From Listeria sp. PSOL-1 (GTDB lineage: Bacteria > Bacillota > Bacilli > Lactobacillales > Listeriaceae), in assembly GCF_902806445.1 (NCBI RefSeq), contig NZ_LR760298.1:496001-560000 (forward strand): a stretch of 64,000 nt of DNA. The letters are read 5' to 3'. The translations under genes and the position numbers were made by a program. Below the pieces are notes generated by a model. The model was not told the DNA's origin, did not search any database, and saw only the letters and a program-made list of their open reading frames with translations. Shown here in pieces: positions 18,152 through 26,258 of the stretch (positions are counted from its first letter, which is position 1; every line of letters starts with the position of its first letter).

Positions 18152-18466
18152 ATGAAAATGAACGTAGGATACGGTTTAATTACGACTTTCTATGCACATC
18201 AAGACCAACAAACAGAGCTAGCTAACATTTTATTTGAAGCAGCAACTATTTTGGAAGATATACCATCTTGTATTGAATATGTCGTAGGAACTTCTGAAGA
18301 AAATAGCGAATCAGTAACTGTGCTAGAAGTATGGGCAGATAAAGGGCATCAGCTTGCTTCATTGGATAACGAAAATATCAAAACAATTATTGAAAGAGCA
18401 AAACCACTCATCAGGGAAATGAAGAAAGACCAAGAATTACAACTCATCGGTGGCAAAGGATTATAA
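18152..18466 (+). CDS. Antibiotic biosynthesis monooxygenase (ABM) family protein
   Basis: A 104-residue dimeric ferredoxin-like-fold protein of the YgiN/ABM type. The N-terminal strand (GYGLITTFYAH) and the VEVWADKGHQLASL-like region after the central helix are typical. Members oxidise quinols or have unknown small-molecule substrates. It starts at 18152 after GAAAGGA, 11 bases after the nadE stop, and is probably cotranscribed with pncB-nadE. The catalytic function is inferred from fold only. Confidence 0.75.
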   Translation: MKMNVGYGLITTFYAHQDQQTELANILFEAATILEDIPSCIEYVVGTSEENSESVTVLEVWADKGHQLASLDNENIKTIIERAKPLIREMKKDQELQLIGGKGL

Positions 18467-18475
18467 AAATGCAGG

Positions 18476-18504
18476 TTGCAACTTTCTGCTTAAGAAGTTA
18501 AAAT
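18476..18504 (+). promoter_or_regulatory. guaA promoter
   Basis: TTGCAA (18476-18481), a 17-base spacer and TAAAAT (18499-18504). Transcription would start near 18511, leaving a leader of about 95 bases before guaA. Confidence 0.6.
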
Positions 18505-18517
18505 GTAAGAAGAATAC

Positions 18518-18580
18518 GTCTGAAGGAGCTTCGGACCTTTATAGAAAATACATGAGCCGAACAATTTCGGCTTAATTTTA
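18518..18580 (+). promoter_or_regulatory. Structured guaA leader with two hairpins
   Basis: Hairpin 1 is an 8-bp stem with a three-base loop (18518-18525 with 18529-18536, GTCTGAAG/CTTCGGAC). Hairpin 2 is a 7-bp stem AGCCGAA/TTCGGCT (18555-18561 with 18566-18572), followed by TAATTTTATAG. The second could terminate weakly. I do not recognise a known purine or guanine riboswitch core here. Confidence 0.4.
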
Positions 18581-18605
18581 TAGATTAAGGTGGTTTTGGG
18601 CAAAG

Positions 18606-20150
18606 ATGGAAGATTTTATTGAGCAAGAAAAAATTATCGTTCTTGATTTTGGTAGCCAGTACAACCAGATGATTACAAGAAGAATTCGCGAATTTGGCGT
18701 GTATAGCGAGCTTCACCCCCATACAATTACAGCCAGTGAATTAAAGGCACTAAATCCAACGGGAATTATCTTTTCAGGCGGTCCAAACAGCGTTTATGAC
18801 GAAGGCGCGTTTCGCTGCGATGAGGATCTATTTGAACTGGGGATTCCAATTTTAGGAATTTGCTATGGTATGCAGCTTATGACACTTCATTTTGGTGGAA
18901 AAGTAGAGCCAGCAAAAGACCGAGAATATGGTAAAGCAAACGTTCACCTGGAAATCCCAAACCATCTATTTGCTGGGATCCCGCATGATCAAACAGTCTG
19001 GATGAGTCACGGAGATTTAGTTGTAGAAGCCCCAGACCATTTTGACGTTGTCGCAACAAGCAAACATTGCCCTTTTGCTTCAATTGTAGATGAAGAACGT
19101 AAGCTATATGGTGTTCAGTTTCATCCAGAAGTCCGCCATTCTGAATACGGAAATGATTTATTAAAAAATTTCACTTTAAATATTTGTGGTTGCAAAGGCG
19201 ACTGGTCAATGGAGAATTTCATTGATGTAGAAATCGCTAAAATCAAAGAAACAGTAGGCAACAAAAAGGTATTACTTGCTCTTTCTGGTGGCGTGGATTC
19301 TTCTGTTGTCGGCGTCTTGATTCATCAAGCCATTGGCGATCAATTAACTTGTATTTTTGTTGATCACGGCTTGTTAAGAAAAGGCGAAGCTGATCAAGTC
19401 ATGGCGACCTTACAAGGTGAGTTTCAAATGAACATTATTAAAGTAGATGCTAAAGAGCGTTTCTTATCTAAACTAGCAGGTGTTTCTGACCCTGAGCAAA
19501 AACGTAAAATCATTGGGAATGAATTTATTTATGTCTTTGATGATGAAGCAAGCAAGCTTGATGGCGTAGAGTTTCTAGCTCAAGGAACACTTTATACAGA
19601 TATTATTGAAAGCGGAACGGCCACTGCACAAACGATTAAATCGCATCATAATGTTGGCGGATTACCGGAAGACATGCAGTTTAAGCTAATTGAACCATTA
19701 AATACATTGTTTAAAGATGAAGTCCGTGCGCTTGGTACAGAGCTTGGTATGCCAGATAGCATTGTATGGCGTCAACCTTTCCCAGGCCCAGGTCTTGGTA
19801 TCCGTATTTTAGGTGAAGTAACGGAAGAAAAACTTGAGATTGTCCGTAATTCTGATTACATTTTACGCGAGGAGATAAAAGCAGCAGGACTTGAACGAGA
19901 AATTTGGCAGTATTTCACTGCGCTACCAAACATTCGAAGCGTTGGTGTGATGGGAGATGGTCGAACATATGATCATACTGTTGTCGTGCGTGCAGTAACA
20001 AGCATCGATGGAATGACAGCTGATTGGGCCAGAATCCCATGGGAGATACTTGAGAAAATTTCGGTACGAATTGTAAATGAAGTGAAGCACGTGAACCGGG
20101 TAGTTTATGATGTGACGAGCAAACCGCCGGCGACTGTGGAGTGGGAATAA
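18606..20150 (+). CDS. guaA: GMP synthase (glutamine-hydrolysing)
   Basis: A 514-residue enzyme that converts XMP to GMP using glutamine and ATP. The class I glutaminase domain has the catalytic Cys in GICYGMQ (about residue 86) and His in FHPE (about 171). The ATP-pyrophosphatase PP-loop SGGVDSS is near 226, and the C-terminal dimer domain ends in PPATVEWE. The AAGGTGG ribosome site is 12 bases before the ATG, slightly far. The 3' end of guaA is a known integration site for genomic islands in several bacteria, and accessory DNA follows here. Confidence 0.97.
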   Translation: MEDFIEQEKIIVLDFGSQYNQMITRRIREFGVYSELHPHTITASELKALNPTGIIFSGGPNSVYDEGAFRCDEDLFELGIPILGICYGMQLMTLHFGGKVEPAKDREYGKANVHLEIPNHLFAGIPHDQTVWMSHGDLVVEAPDHFDVVATSKHCPFASIVDEERKLYGVQFHPEVRHSEYGNDLLKNFTLNICGCKGDWSMENFIDVEIAKIKETVGNKKVLLALSGGVDSSVVGVLIHQAIGDQLTCIFVDHGLLRKGEADQVMATLQGEFQMNIIKVDAKERFLSKLAGVSDPEQKRKIIGNEFIYVFDDEASKLDGVEFLAQGTLYTDIIESGTATAQTIKSHHNVGGLPEDMQFKLIEPLNTLFKDEVRALGTELGMPDSIVWRQPFPGPGLGIRILGEVTEEKLEIVRNSDYILREEIKAAGLEREIWQYFTALPNIRSVGVMGDGRTYDHTVVVRAVTSIDGMTADWARIPWEILEKISVRIVNEVKHVNRVVYDVTSKPPATVEWE

Positions 20151-20155
20151 AGAGC

Positions 20156-20200
20156 AAAGCTTCGGAAATACTTTTTGATAGAATTTTCGAAGCTTTTTTA
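20156..20200 (+). terminator. guaA terminator
   Basis: A 13-base stem AAAGCTTCGGAAA/TTTTCGAAGCTTT (20156-20168 with 20184-20196, one G-U pair) is followed by a short T run. Confidence 0.85.
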
Positions 20201-20291
20201 TAGGATGATATAAATTATGGGATTAAACTTTAAATTTTTGTCGAAGTAAATTTAAAAATCATGCTGAGAAAATGATATTTCTATAATTTAT

Positions 20292-20320
20292 TTGTTATTT
20301 AATGTATTATTTACTTTAAA
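20292..20320 (+). promoter_or_regulatory. Possible promoter of an RNA convergent on the small toxin-like gene
   Basis: TTGTTA (20292-20297), a 17-base spacer and TTTAAA (20315-20320). A transcript from here would run antisense to the 3' part of the small minus-strand gene at 20447-20527. Apart from this, 20200-20415 contains no recognisable gene. Confidence 0.3.
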
Positions 20321-20415
20321 TGATTGTGAGATAAAGCTATCCATAATGCTTGAGCGGGAACAATATAAACGCATCTCTTTTTTTGAAGAAGTTTATTTTC
20401 CTGAACTGGACGATT

Positions 20416-20445
20416 AAAAAAGTCACCAGTACGCTAACACTGGCG
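20416..20445 (-). terminator. Terminator of the small toxin-like gene
   Basis: On the minus strand, a CCAGT/ACTGG stem with an 8-base loop (20439-20443 with 20426-20430), extended by a flanking G-C pair, is followed by a run of six T. It begins one base after the stop codon of the 26-codon ORF. Confidence 0.6.
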
Positions 20446-20446
20446 G

Positions 20447-20527
20447 TTAAAATGTTAACAGCACCAGCATGAAAAGTCCATCGGTAAAAAGCATTGCTGT
20501 AAATGAAACGATTTCTGAAACTGTCAT
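20447..20527 (-). CDS. 26-residue hydrophobic peptide, candidate holin-like type I toxin
   Basis: The peptide begins MTVSEIVSF and ends FMLVLLTF, so it is a short, mostly hydrophobic single-helix protein. The MTVxE opening and the LLTF end resemble the small putative holin-like toxins of Firmicutes, though this one lacks the usual basic tail. GGAGGTGAGCCC gives a strong ribosome site. An extended -10 (TGATATAAT, 20575-20583 minus strand) lies upstream and a terminator follows the stop at once. The complete signal set argues for a real gene. Membrane toxicity is inference only. Confidence 0.5.
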   Translation of the reverse strand: MTVSEIVSFTAMLFTDGLFMLVLLTF

Positions 20528-20574
20528 GGGCTCACCTCCGTTCATTAAGAGGATAAACCACTTTCACGAACTCC

Positions 20575-20583
20575 ATTATATCA
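20575..20583 (-). promoter_or_regulatory. Extended -10 promoter of the small toxin-like gene
   Basis: On the minus strand TG-A-TATAAT is a perfect extended -10 element about 50 bases before the start codon. No good -35 is seen, as expected for extended -10 promoters. Between here and 20733 I see no other gene. Confidence 0.5.
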
Positions 20584-20733
20584 TGATATAGATCCATTTT
20601 ATTAGCTAATTTTCTTGTACATCTGCAAAATCTTTGGATATTGATAATGCAAATAGAGACTATTTTGGTTAGCGATAAAACAGAATAGGGACTAACTTTA
20701 CTTTCAGACTACGATAGTAAAGTTTTTAAAATA

Positions 20734-20766
20734 AAAAAAGACTCAATATCAATTGAATCTTTTTGA
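20734..20766. terminator. Bidirectional terminator-like hairpin
   Basis: AAAAAGACTCAA and TTGAATCTTTTT form a 12-base stem with one mismatch. T runs flank it on both strands. It lies downstream of the minus-strand frameshifted gene. Confidence 0.55.
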
Positions 20767-20798
20767 ATGGGCAATATGAAGTTAAAGTAGTTATAAGG

Positions 20799-21643
20799 TC
20801 AATATTTTCCTATACAATATGGTAAGTATCTGTTAGAAAAAGTATTAATAACTTGTTGTGGAGGTATAGGTGCATTGATTGATGGATAAGGGTTCATGAC
20901 AGGTAGACTACCACTACCATAGTAATATGCTTGGTAAACTAATTTAGAACAATAATTTGGATCTTTTCGCTTCATATATAAATCAATAGCGTAATCAATG
21001 TGTCTATCTTTTTTCGAAGTGCCTTTTGATGAATAGAAGGTCCTATCAGCATATTGTGCTACTTTTTTTGCTAAACTACTATTTGGTACCCTATATACAT
21101 AATTCCAATAGGAAATATGATCTTGAATGTACTTTTTTGTAGTTACTTGACGATTATTGTCGGGGATACCACGTTTCCAGTTTCCTCCACCAGGCATCTC
21201 TAAAATATGCCCATCTCCATTAGCTATAGCTAATGGCCAATAAAACCGGAAAACGTATATTTTGTTGTAAAAATAATATCTCCTGCTTTTATAGATTTAA
21301 CAAACGCGTTAATATTGGTTGTAGCGCTCCTTAACATAACTGTGTTTTTTTGGGTATTGACAATATTGTCATCAGTTCTAGGAACTATACCATAATTATT
21401 TAATTTAACCCAATCATTAAAAGTAGCGCTTTCATTAGTTGGTATCTCATTATAATTTGTACTCAATTCAGATAAAATAGTTTTTTTCCATACAGTATAA
21501 GTATATTTTTCTTTATTTATAATGTTATTCTTAACGCCTTCATTATATAGATCTAAATTTTTGTTATCATTTGCTTTCGCTACATTTGCGGATAATAGAA
21601 TAGAAAATATTAGCAAAATAAAAAATACTTCTAATTTCTTCAT
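20799..21643 (-). pseudogene. Frameshifted secreted YycO/YiiX-like permuted papain-fold protein
   Basis: Two adjacent reading frames form one protein of about 280 residues. The first (21230-21643) has a signal peptide (MKKLEVFFILL... to AKA) and ends GDIIFTTKYTFSGFIGH. The second resumes as AIANGDGHILEMPGGGNW and ends with YCSKLVYQAYYYG. GH-x-AIA followed much later by a Cys in CSKLVYQA is the order of circularly permuted NlpC/P60-like YycO proteins. At about 21228, GGCCATTAGC lacks one base expected for GGCCATGTAGC, which creates a TAG stop. It is therefore a recent single-base disruption or a sequencing error. It is cotranscribed with the gene upstream at 21670. Confidence 0.75.
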
Positions 21644-21669
21644 AGATCTTGTCCTCCTTGACTAAAGTA

Positions 21670-21966
21670 TTAAGCGTGTATATTGGTAGAGGCAATCCCG
21701 ATTAAAATGGAGAGGGTATTTGTAAAGAAGATAAGAAAAGATATAGTCAGGCAGAGAATATGTAAACCCCCCCTTTTTTTAAAACGTAAAAGATAGATAA
21801 ATAAGAGACATGTCATAAGTGGAATTCCTGCGTAAATAATCAAAATTATCCAATCACTAGCTAAAAAAGAATTGAAAAAGATATCAAACTGACCATTCAT
21901 TCCAAGAAATCCTAAAATTAAAGAAATGATAAACAATATATAAGTTATGATTAATATTTTTTTCAT
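21670..21966 (-). CDS. Small membrane protein, function unknown
   Basis: A 98-residue protein with three predicted membrane helices (ILIITYILFIISLILGFLG, DWIILIIYAGIPLMTCLLFIYLL, LHILCLTISFLIFFTNTLSIL). The start at 21966 follows ATAGGAGG; an upstream in-frame ATG lacks a ribosome site. The frameshifted YycO-like gene begins 26 bases downstream with its own AAGGAGG site, so the two form a small operon. I do not recognise a family. Low GC and lack of relatives I know suggest accessory DNA. Confidence 0.65.
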   Translation of the reverse strand: MKKILIITYILFIISLILGFLGMNGQFDIFFNSFLASDWIILIIYAGIPLMTCLLFIYLLRFKKRGGLHILCLTISFLIFFTNTLSILIGIASTNIHA

Positions 21967-22236
21967 TGCGAACCTCCTATCTTTGTATAATATTTTGTAT
22001 CCGTTCACTAAAATTTTAATGTACACTTATGTGAAAGTCAATTTTAATTTAGTATATTGCTAAGAAATTATTAATATCATATGTTAAGAGTTAGTTGTGG
22101 TACCAAGAAATAAGAAAATAGTTTTAAAAGCGTATTTATTATTTGCAGACTATATCAGTAGTGAAAATAGCATGATCCTAATACGTTTTTAAGTAATTGC
22201 ATACATGAGAATAGAAACAGATTGTTTGTCGAGTAG

Positions 22237-22270
22237 AAAAAGCGCTGTACGTTAATGCGCAGCGCTTTTT
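22237..22270. terminator. Terminator hairpin at the lipoprotein gene 3' end
   Basis: An 11-base perfect stem AAAAAGCGCTG/CAGCGCTTTTT (22237-22247 with 22260-22270), with a T run on each strand. It overlaps the last codons of the gene at 22252. Between 22271's gene and 21967 upstream, the 22027-22236 stretch shows nothing else I can support. Confidence 0.7.
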
Positions 22271-22821
22271 TTATAAGTTTTACTGCCTAATTTCTTGCCA
22301 CCAATACCTTGCGTAGCATTTAATTTAACGGGTTTTTTGGTATCGTTTATCGAGTATGAAATGACAGCTTGTACTGTTTTTCCAGGTTGGACTTCTATGT
22401 TAGCCATAGCATTCATTTTTTCATATTTAACTTCTTGAGGTGCCACTGCAAGCCCTAAGTCCTCGATTGTTGCATCTGTTTTTTGGGTTGCCTTAAAGCA
22501 AGCAATAAAAACAGTGGAAGGTTCAAGCGGTTTTTTGCTAGTATTTGTAAACTCATATGTAATAACGAGAGAAGACTTATCTTCGCCATAATCTTTGTTA
22601 GGAGGTAAGACTTCAGAGCCAGTCAATTTGATGGTTGCCAGACTAATTTTTAATACATCATTCTTAAATTGAACTTCGTCTTTTGCTTCGGCTTTTGGAG
22701 CAGCGACTGTTTCTGTTTTATCATCTTGATTTTGTTTTTTTGTCTCACTATTGCCACATGCTACTAATCCCACGCTTAAAAAAGCAATACTTCCCACTGT
22801 AACTAATAATTTCCCATTCAT
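22252..22821 (-). CDS. DUF5067-like lipoprotein
   Basis: A 189-residue protein with a lipoprotein signal peptide (lipobox LVAC near residue 22) and a low-complexity linker rich in E, K and A. A beta-sandwich domain with DKSSLVITYEFTNTSKKPLEP and PGKTVQAVISYSI resembles the DUF5067/DUF4352-type lipoproteins common in Listeria. It should be anchored outside the membrane; its role is unknown. The ATG follows AGGGAG. The last codons lie inside a terminator stem. Confidence 0.75.
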   Translation of the reverse strand: MNGKLLVTVGSIAFLSVGLVACGNSETKKQNQDDKTETVAAPKAEAKDEVQFKNDVLKISLATIKLTGSEVLPPNKDYGEDKSSLVITYEFTNTSKKPLEPSTVFIACFKATQKTDATIEDLGLAVAPQEVKYEKMNAMANIEVQPGKTVQAVISYSINDTKKPVKLNATQGIGGKKLGSKTYKKSAAH

Positions 22822-22929
22822 CTTGAGACAACTCCCTTATATTCTTTATTTATAGTATACAATGGTATTTTACCTTATTTTAGGATAAAATGGAAGCGGG
22901 TAAAAAAGTGGAGAAGGGAGAAAATAGAA

Positions 22930-23733
22930 ATGAAAAAATATGTAAGAGTGGTATTTATCTTGATAATTATGTGCAGTTTAATTTCAAGCCCATCAATTGT
23001 AGCAGCAAGAGAATTAAATTTGACAGTTAAGACGGAGAGTAAAGTTAAAGGTAAAGATATTGCATTAAAAATTAATACCAACTTACCAAAGAAAACAAAA
23101 TTCTTTGCAATTATTACCGGCTCAGATGAGTATAAAAAAGAAATAAAATTGAAAGCGAACAAATATGGCAATCTGAAAAAGAAAGTTAAAAATTTAGAAG
23201 ATGGTACCTATACAATCAAATATCAATCCTACAAGCCTAAAAAACAGCCTAGAAAAGTACGTAAAGTAATTGGTAAAAAGGGCAGTAATATTAAAGGGGA
23301 ATATGTTAATAAAGAAGGCGTTATAAAGTACAAAGAGACATTTACGATAGGGAAAATAGGAAATAAACAGAGTTTCAAAGAAGAAGCCGAAGCTGGCGCT
23401 AAGAAATACGAAGCTACTCCGGGGACTATGCTTTACACAAAAGGCAATGTTAATGTAACTGGTAAGAAATATTATTTTAGTGGTGATATTGTTGGGCTAA
23501 CAAAAATAGATGGTTATAAAGCTTGGCTAGTAAAAAATATAAATGGCTATGTTATGCCTATCATTACTGGCAGTGTATATAGTGAGGGTAAGGTTAGCGA
23601 TAAAGTGAAAGTTTGGGGCACGTTAACTGGTGATGGATATGAAGCTTCTAAATTTAAAGTGGATAACGTTGTTGGTATGACAGGTTCTATGCAGCTTGTT
23701 CAAGTAACTATTAACGGTGAAGATAAAATATAG
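22930..23733 (+). CDS. Secreted lysine-rich protein, function unknown
   Basis: A 267-residue protein with a clear signal peptide (MKKYVRVVFILIIMCSLISS... VAA). The mature part starts with a beta-domain rich in Lys (residues 30-125). A C-terminal domain follows whose GTMLYTKGNVNVTGKKYYFSGDIVG and KVWGTLTGDGYEA segments look like OB-like beta strands. I do not recognise a family beyond that. It is divergent from the lipoprotein gene and starts after GAGAAGGGAG. The very basic composition might suit binding to wall polymers; this is speculation. Confidence 0.65.
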   Translation: MKKYVRVVFILIIMCSLISSPSIVAARELNLTVKTESKVKGKDIALKINTNLPKKTKFFAIITGSDEYKKEIKLKANKYGNLKKKVKNLEDGTYTIKYQSYKPKKQPRKVRKVIGKKGSNIKGEYVNKEGVIKYKETFTIGKIGNKQSFKEEAEAGAKKYEATPGTMLYTKGNVNVTGKKYYFSGDIVGLTKIDGYKAWLVKNINGYVMPIITGSVYSEGKVSDKVKVWGTLTGDGYEASKFKVDNVVGMTGSMQLVQVTINGEDKI

Positions 23734-23770
23734 AAAAAAAGTGCCTTAACCGAAATGGTGCTTTTTTCTA
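23734..23770 (+). terminator. Terminator after the secreted lysine-rich gene
   Basis: The stem AAAAAAGTGCC/GGTGCTTTTTT (two G-U pairs), with its right arm at 23757-23767, sits directly after the stop codon. Confidence 0.75.
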
Positions 23771-23797
23771 AAAATTGCATTGGCATTATAGCTCTTA

Positions 23798-24193
23798 TTG
23801 AGGTCATTTTTCTCGCGTTTGCTAAACCATGCTTTAAATGGAAATGGGATCGCAAATTGGTTAAATATCAAAAACGAAGCTTATTTTAGAAATGGAATAA
23901 CAATTGGTAAAGTAGATGCAAAAGCATTTTATCAACCATATAAATTCGTCTGCTCTTCAGATGTTAATGTCATCCAGCCTAAAAATTACACTTTAAATAA
24001 GTTTTCAGCTTTATTTATATGTAACCAAATAAGAATGCAAAGTGACAAATTTGATTATGGTAATCAAATACGGCTAAATGATACAATAGCACTCAATATT
24101 ATGTTACCTATAGATGTAACTAAACAACCTGACTATCCGTTTATGGAAAAATATATGGAAGGAAAAGAAAATGAGATATTAGAGAGATTATAA
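23798..24193 (+). pseudogene. Type I restriction specificity subunit (HsdS-like) fragment
   Basis: About 131 residues readable from a TTG, with no credible ribosome site. GIANWLNIKNEAYF, ITIGKVDAKAFYQPYKFVC, DVNVIQPKNYTLNKFSALFI and YGNQIRLNDTIALNIMLPID match the C-terminal half of a target-recognition domain from HsdS or BcgI-type specificity proteins. A full HsdS has two such domains and over 350 residues. No hsdR or hsdM is nearby, so this is a remnant of a lost or recombined restriction system. Confidence 0.65.
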
Positions 24194-24322
24194 TATTTTT
24201 GGCCCGCCACCCAATCAACCAGAAATAAACGAAAAATTAAGAACTCCCCCTGTTTTTTCTCATTTGCTTACGTTATAATAAGTTAAGGTGTAAACAGAAT
24301 GACGAGGGGAGGTTGTGCTCTT

Positions 24323-25696
24323 TTGACTGCACAACTTTTAGCGAAAAATCAAGAGCATACCGTTGAAATTATTGACTTAAATCATGAGGGAAGTGGAGTT
24401 GCCAAAATTGAAGGCTATTCAGTATTCATTCCCGGGGTCCTTCAAGGGGAAATTGCACGGATTAAACTAATTAAAGTCGGTAAAAAATTTGGCTTTGGAC
24501 GGTTGATTTATTTAGAAAAAACAAGTAATCATCGAACAGAACCGCCTTGTGTCGTTTATGATAAATGTGGTGGTTGTCAGTTGCAACATTTGGCGTATGA
24601 TGCACAGCTTGTTTATAAGCAAAACCAAGTGGCTCAAGTAATGAAAAGAATTGCGAAACTAGATGTTCCGGTTCTCCAAACAGTCGGTATGGAAGAGCCT
24701 TTCCGTTATCGTAATAAAGCACAAGTTCCTGTGGGATACGTTCATCATAAGCTTGTAGCAGGTTTTTATCAAAAACGTAGCCATCAAATTATTGATATGG
24801 ACACATGCTTGATTCAATCGAAAGCAAATGATGATGGTGTTCAAATTGCTCGAAGTATTTTTGAAAAATATGGTGTCGTTCCTTATGATGAAGAGCAACA
24901 TCAAGGTGATTTAAGGCATATTATGACACGTGTTAGTTTTGCAACAGGAGAGTTGATGCTTGTCATCATTACACGTAAAGCATCATTTCCATTTAAAGAG
25001 CAGATTATAAAAGAGCTAGAGCAAACGATTCCAAATCTTGTTTCCATTGTACAAAACGTCAATCCGCATAAAACAAATGTTATTTTTGGCGAAAAAACAC
25101 AGGTTTTAGCTGGTGACGAATATCTTGTTGATACCATCCATGGCATTCGCTTTGTCATTTCGGCACGTTCATTTTATCAAGTTAATCCTGTACAAACAGA
25201 GAAATTGTATCAATTAGTACTGGATAAAGCCGAATTAACAGGTGAAGAAATTGTATTTGACGCCTATTGTGGCATAGGTTCTATCTCGTTATGTTTAGCG
25301 AAGCAAGCAAAGCATGTATACGGCGTTGAGGTCATTTCAGAGGCTATTGCAGATGCTTTACTTAATGCACACGAAAATCACTTTACAAATGTAACCTTTG
25401 AAACAGGAAAAGCAGAGAATGTGATCCCTAATTGGTATAAAAAGAGAATTAAAGCAGATGTACTCGTTGTTGATCCACCACGTAAAGGCTGCGATGAAAA
25501 ACTGCTGGAGACGATTTTAACAATGAAACCAAAACGTGTTGTCTATGTTTCATGTGATCCGGCAACGCTTGCTCGGGATATGCGCATTTTAGTAAATGGG
25601 GGGTATCAAGCAGGGGAAGTGCAGCCTGTCGATATGTTTCCAATGACAACGCATGTGGAATGTGTGACGGTGCTAGAGATAAATAATGAAAATTAG
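24323..25696 (+). CDS. 23S rRNA (uracil-5-)-methyltransferase, RumA/RlmCD family
   Basis: About 457 residues. An N-terminal TRAM domain (to about 60) is followed by a [4Fe-4S] cluster motif CVVYDKCGGC (from about 76) with a fourth Cys near 161. The SAM-binding DAYCGIGSISL, VVDPPRKGCDE and catalytic VSCDPATLARD (Cys about 410) motifs are intact. It methylates uracil C5 in 23S rRNA. A TTG at 24323 is chosen because GGGGAGG lies 11 bases upstream; the ATG at 24299 precedes that site and has none of its own. It is paralogous to the gene at 56429. Confidence 0.9.
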   Translation: MTAQLLAKNQEHTVEIIDLNHEGSGVAKIEGYSVFIPGVLQGEIARIKLIKVGKKFGFGRLIYLEKTSNHRTEPPCVVYDKCGGCQLQHLAYDAQLVYKQNQVAQVMKRIAKLDVPVLQTVGMEEPFRYRNKAQVPVGYVHHKLVAGFYQKRSHQIIDMDTCLIQSKANDDGVQIARSIFEKYGVVPYDEEQHQGDLRHIMTRVSFATGELMLVIITRKASFPFKEQIIKELEQTIPNLVSIVQNVNPHKTNVIFGEKTQVLAGDEYLVDTIHGIRFVISARSFYQVNPVQTEKLYQLVLDKAELTGEEIVFDAYCGIGSISLCLAKQAKHVYGVEVISEAIADALLNAHENHFTNVTFETGKAENVIPNWYKKRIKADVLVVDPPRKGCDEKLLETILTMKPKRVVYVSCDPATLARDMRILVNGGYQAGEVQPVDMFPMTTHVECVTVLEINNEN

Positions 25697-25709
25697 ATTT
25701 TATCTAAAA

Positions 25710-25758
25710 CTAAGATTAGTGAAAGGGCTCTTTGATACTCACTAATCTTAGTGTTTTT
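25710..25758. terminator. Convergent terminator between the methyltransferase and aroK
   Basis: A perfect 13-base stem CTAAGATTAGTGA/TCACTAATCTTAG (25710-25722 with 25739-25751) is followed by TGTTTTTT. Confidence 0.9.
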
Positions 25759-26258
25759 TAATCCCATATCTTTAACAATGTAAGAATCTCTTTCACAATT
25801 TCTTCTTGTGTTTTATCATCTGTCTTTACAATAAAATCTGCACAAGCTTCATAATGCGCTTTCCGTGGTGTAAAAACTGACTTGATTTCAGTATCTGTTT
25901 TTCCTTTAATAAGGGGCCTTGATATATCATTTCTTAGACGAGCAAGAAAGATTTCAGGTGAAGTTTCCAAATAAATGACAGGTGCAGGATGTTCGATTAG
26001 TTTCACACGGTTGATGGGATCTAAAACGATACCACCTCCAGTTGCAATGACTGCATTTGTCTCTATTAATTCTAATAATTTTTTTTGTTCAAGTTGTCTA
26101 AATTTTTGTTCGCCATACATTTTAAAAAGATCAGTAATACTCATTTTTTCTGTGTAAGCAATTTCATTATCGATATCAAGATAAGGAATTTTCATTTTAG
26201 TGGCTAAACGGTTGCCAATGGTTGTTTTTCCGGCACCCATAAACCCGATTAAAATCAC
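25758..26258 (-). CDS. aroK: Shikimate kinase
   Basis: A 166-residue P-loop kinase that phosphorylates shikimate in aromatic amino acid synthesis. Walker A is GFMGAGKTT at residues 5-13, and the shikimate-binding GGGI and SRPLI motifs are present. The start is uncertain: the GTG used here is about 15 bases from GGAGAGG, while the in-frame codons nearer that site are ATC ATC AAA CAA. The true start may be one of these non-standard codons, adding four or five residues as in other AroK proteins. Confidence 0.9.
   Translation of the reverse strand: MILIGFMGAGKTTIGNRLATKMKIPYLDIDNEIAYTEKMSITDLFKMYGEQKFRQLEQKKLLELIETNAVIATGGGIVLDPINRVKLIEHPAPVIYLETSPEIFLARLRNDISRPLIKGKTDTEIKSVFTPRKAHYEACADFIVKTDDKTQEEIVKEILTLLKIWD

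Noticed and set aside
18510-18605. A purine riboswitch upstream of guaA
   Set aside because: The three-way junction with conserved loop sequences is absent; only two simple hairpins are visible.
20340-20450. Continuation of the toxin-like peptide in another frame (ILTASVSVLVTF...)
   Set aside because: It would need a frameshift and lies beyond a terminator hairpin that follows the stop directly, so read-through coding is unlikely.
20799-21197. The 132-codon frame as an independent gene
   Set aside because: It lacks a ribosome site and its sequence continues the upstream secreted protein at a conserved motif, so it is the 3' half of one frameshifted gene.
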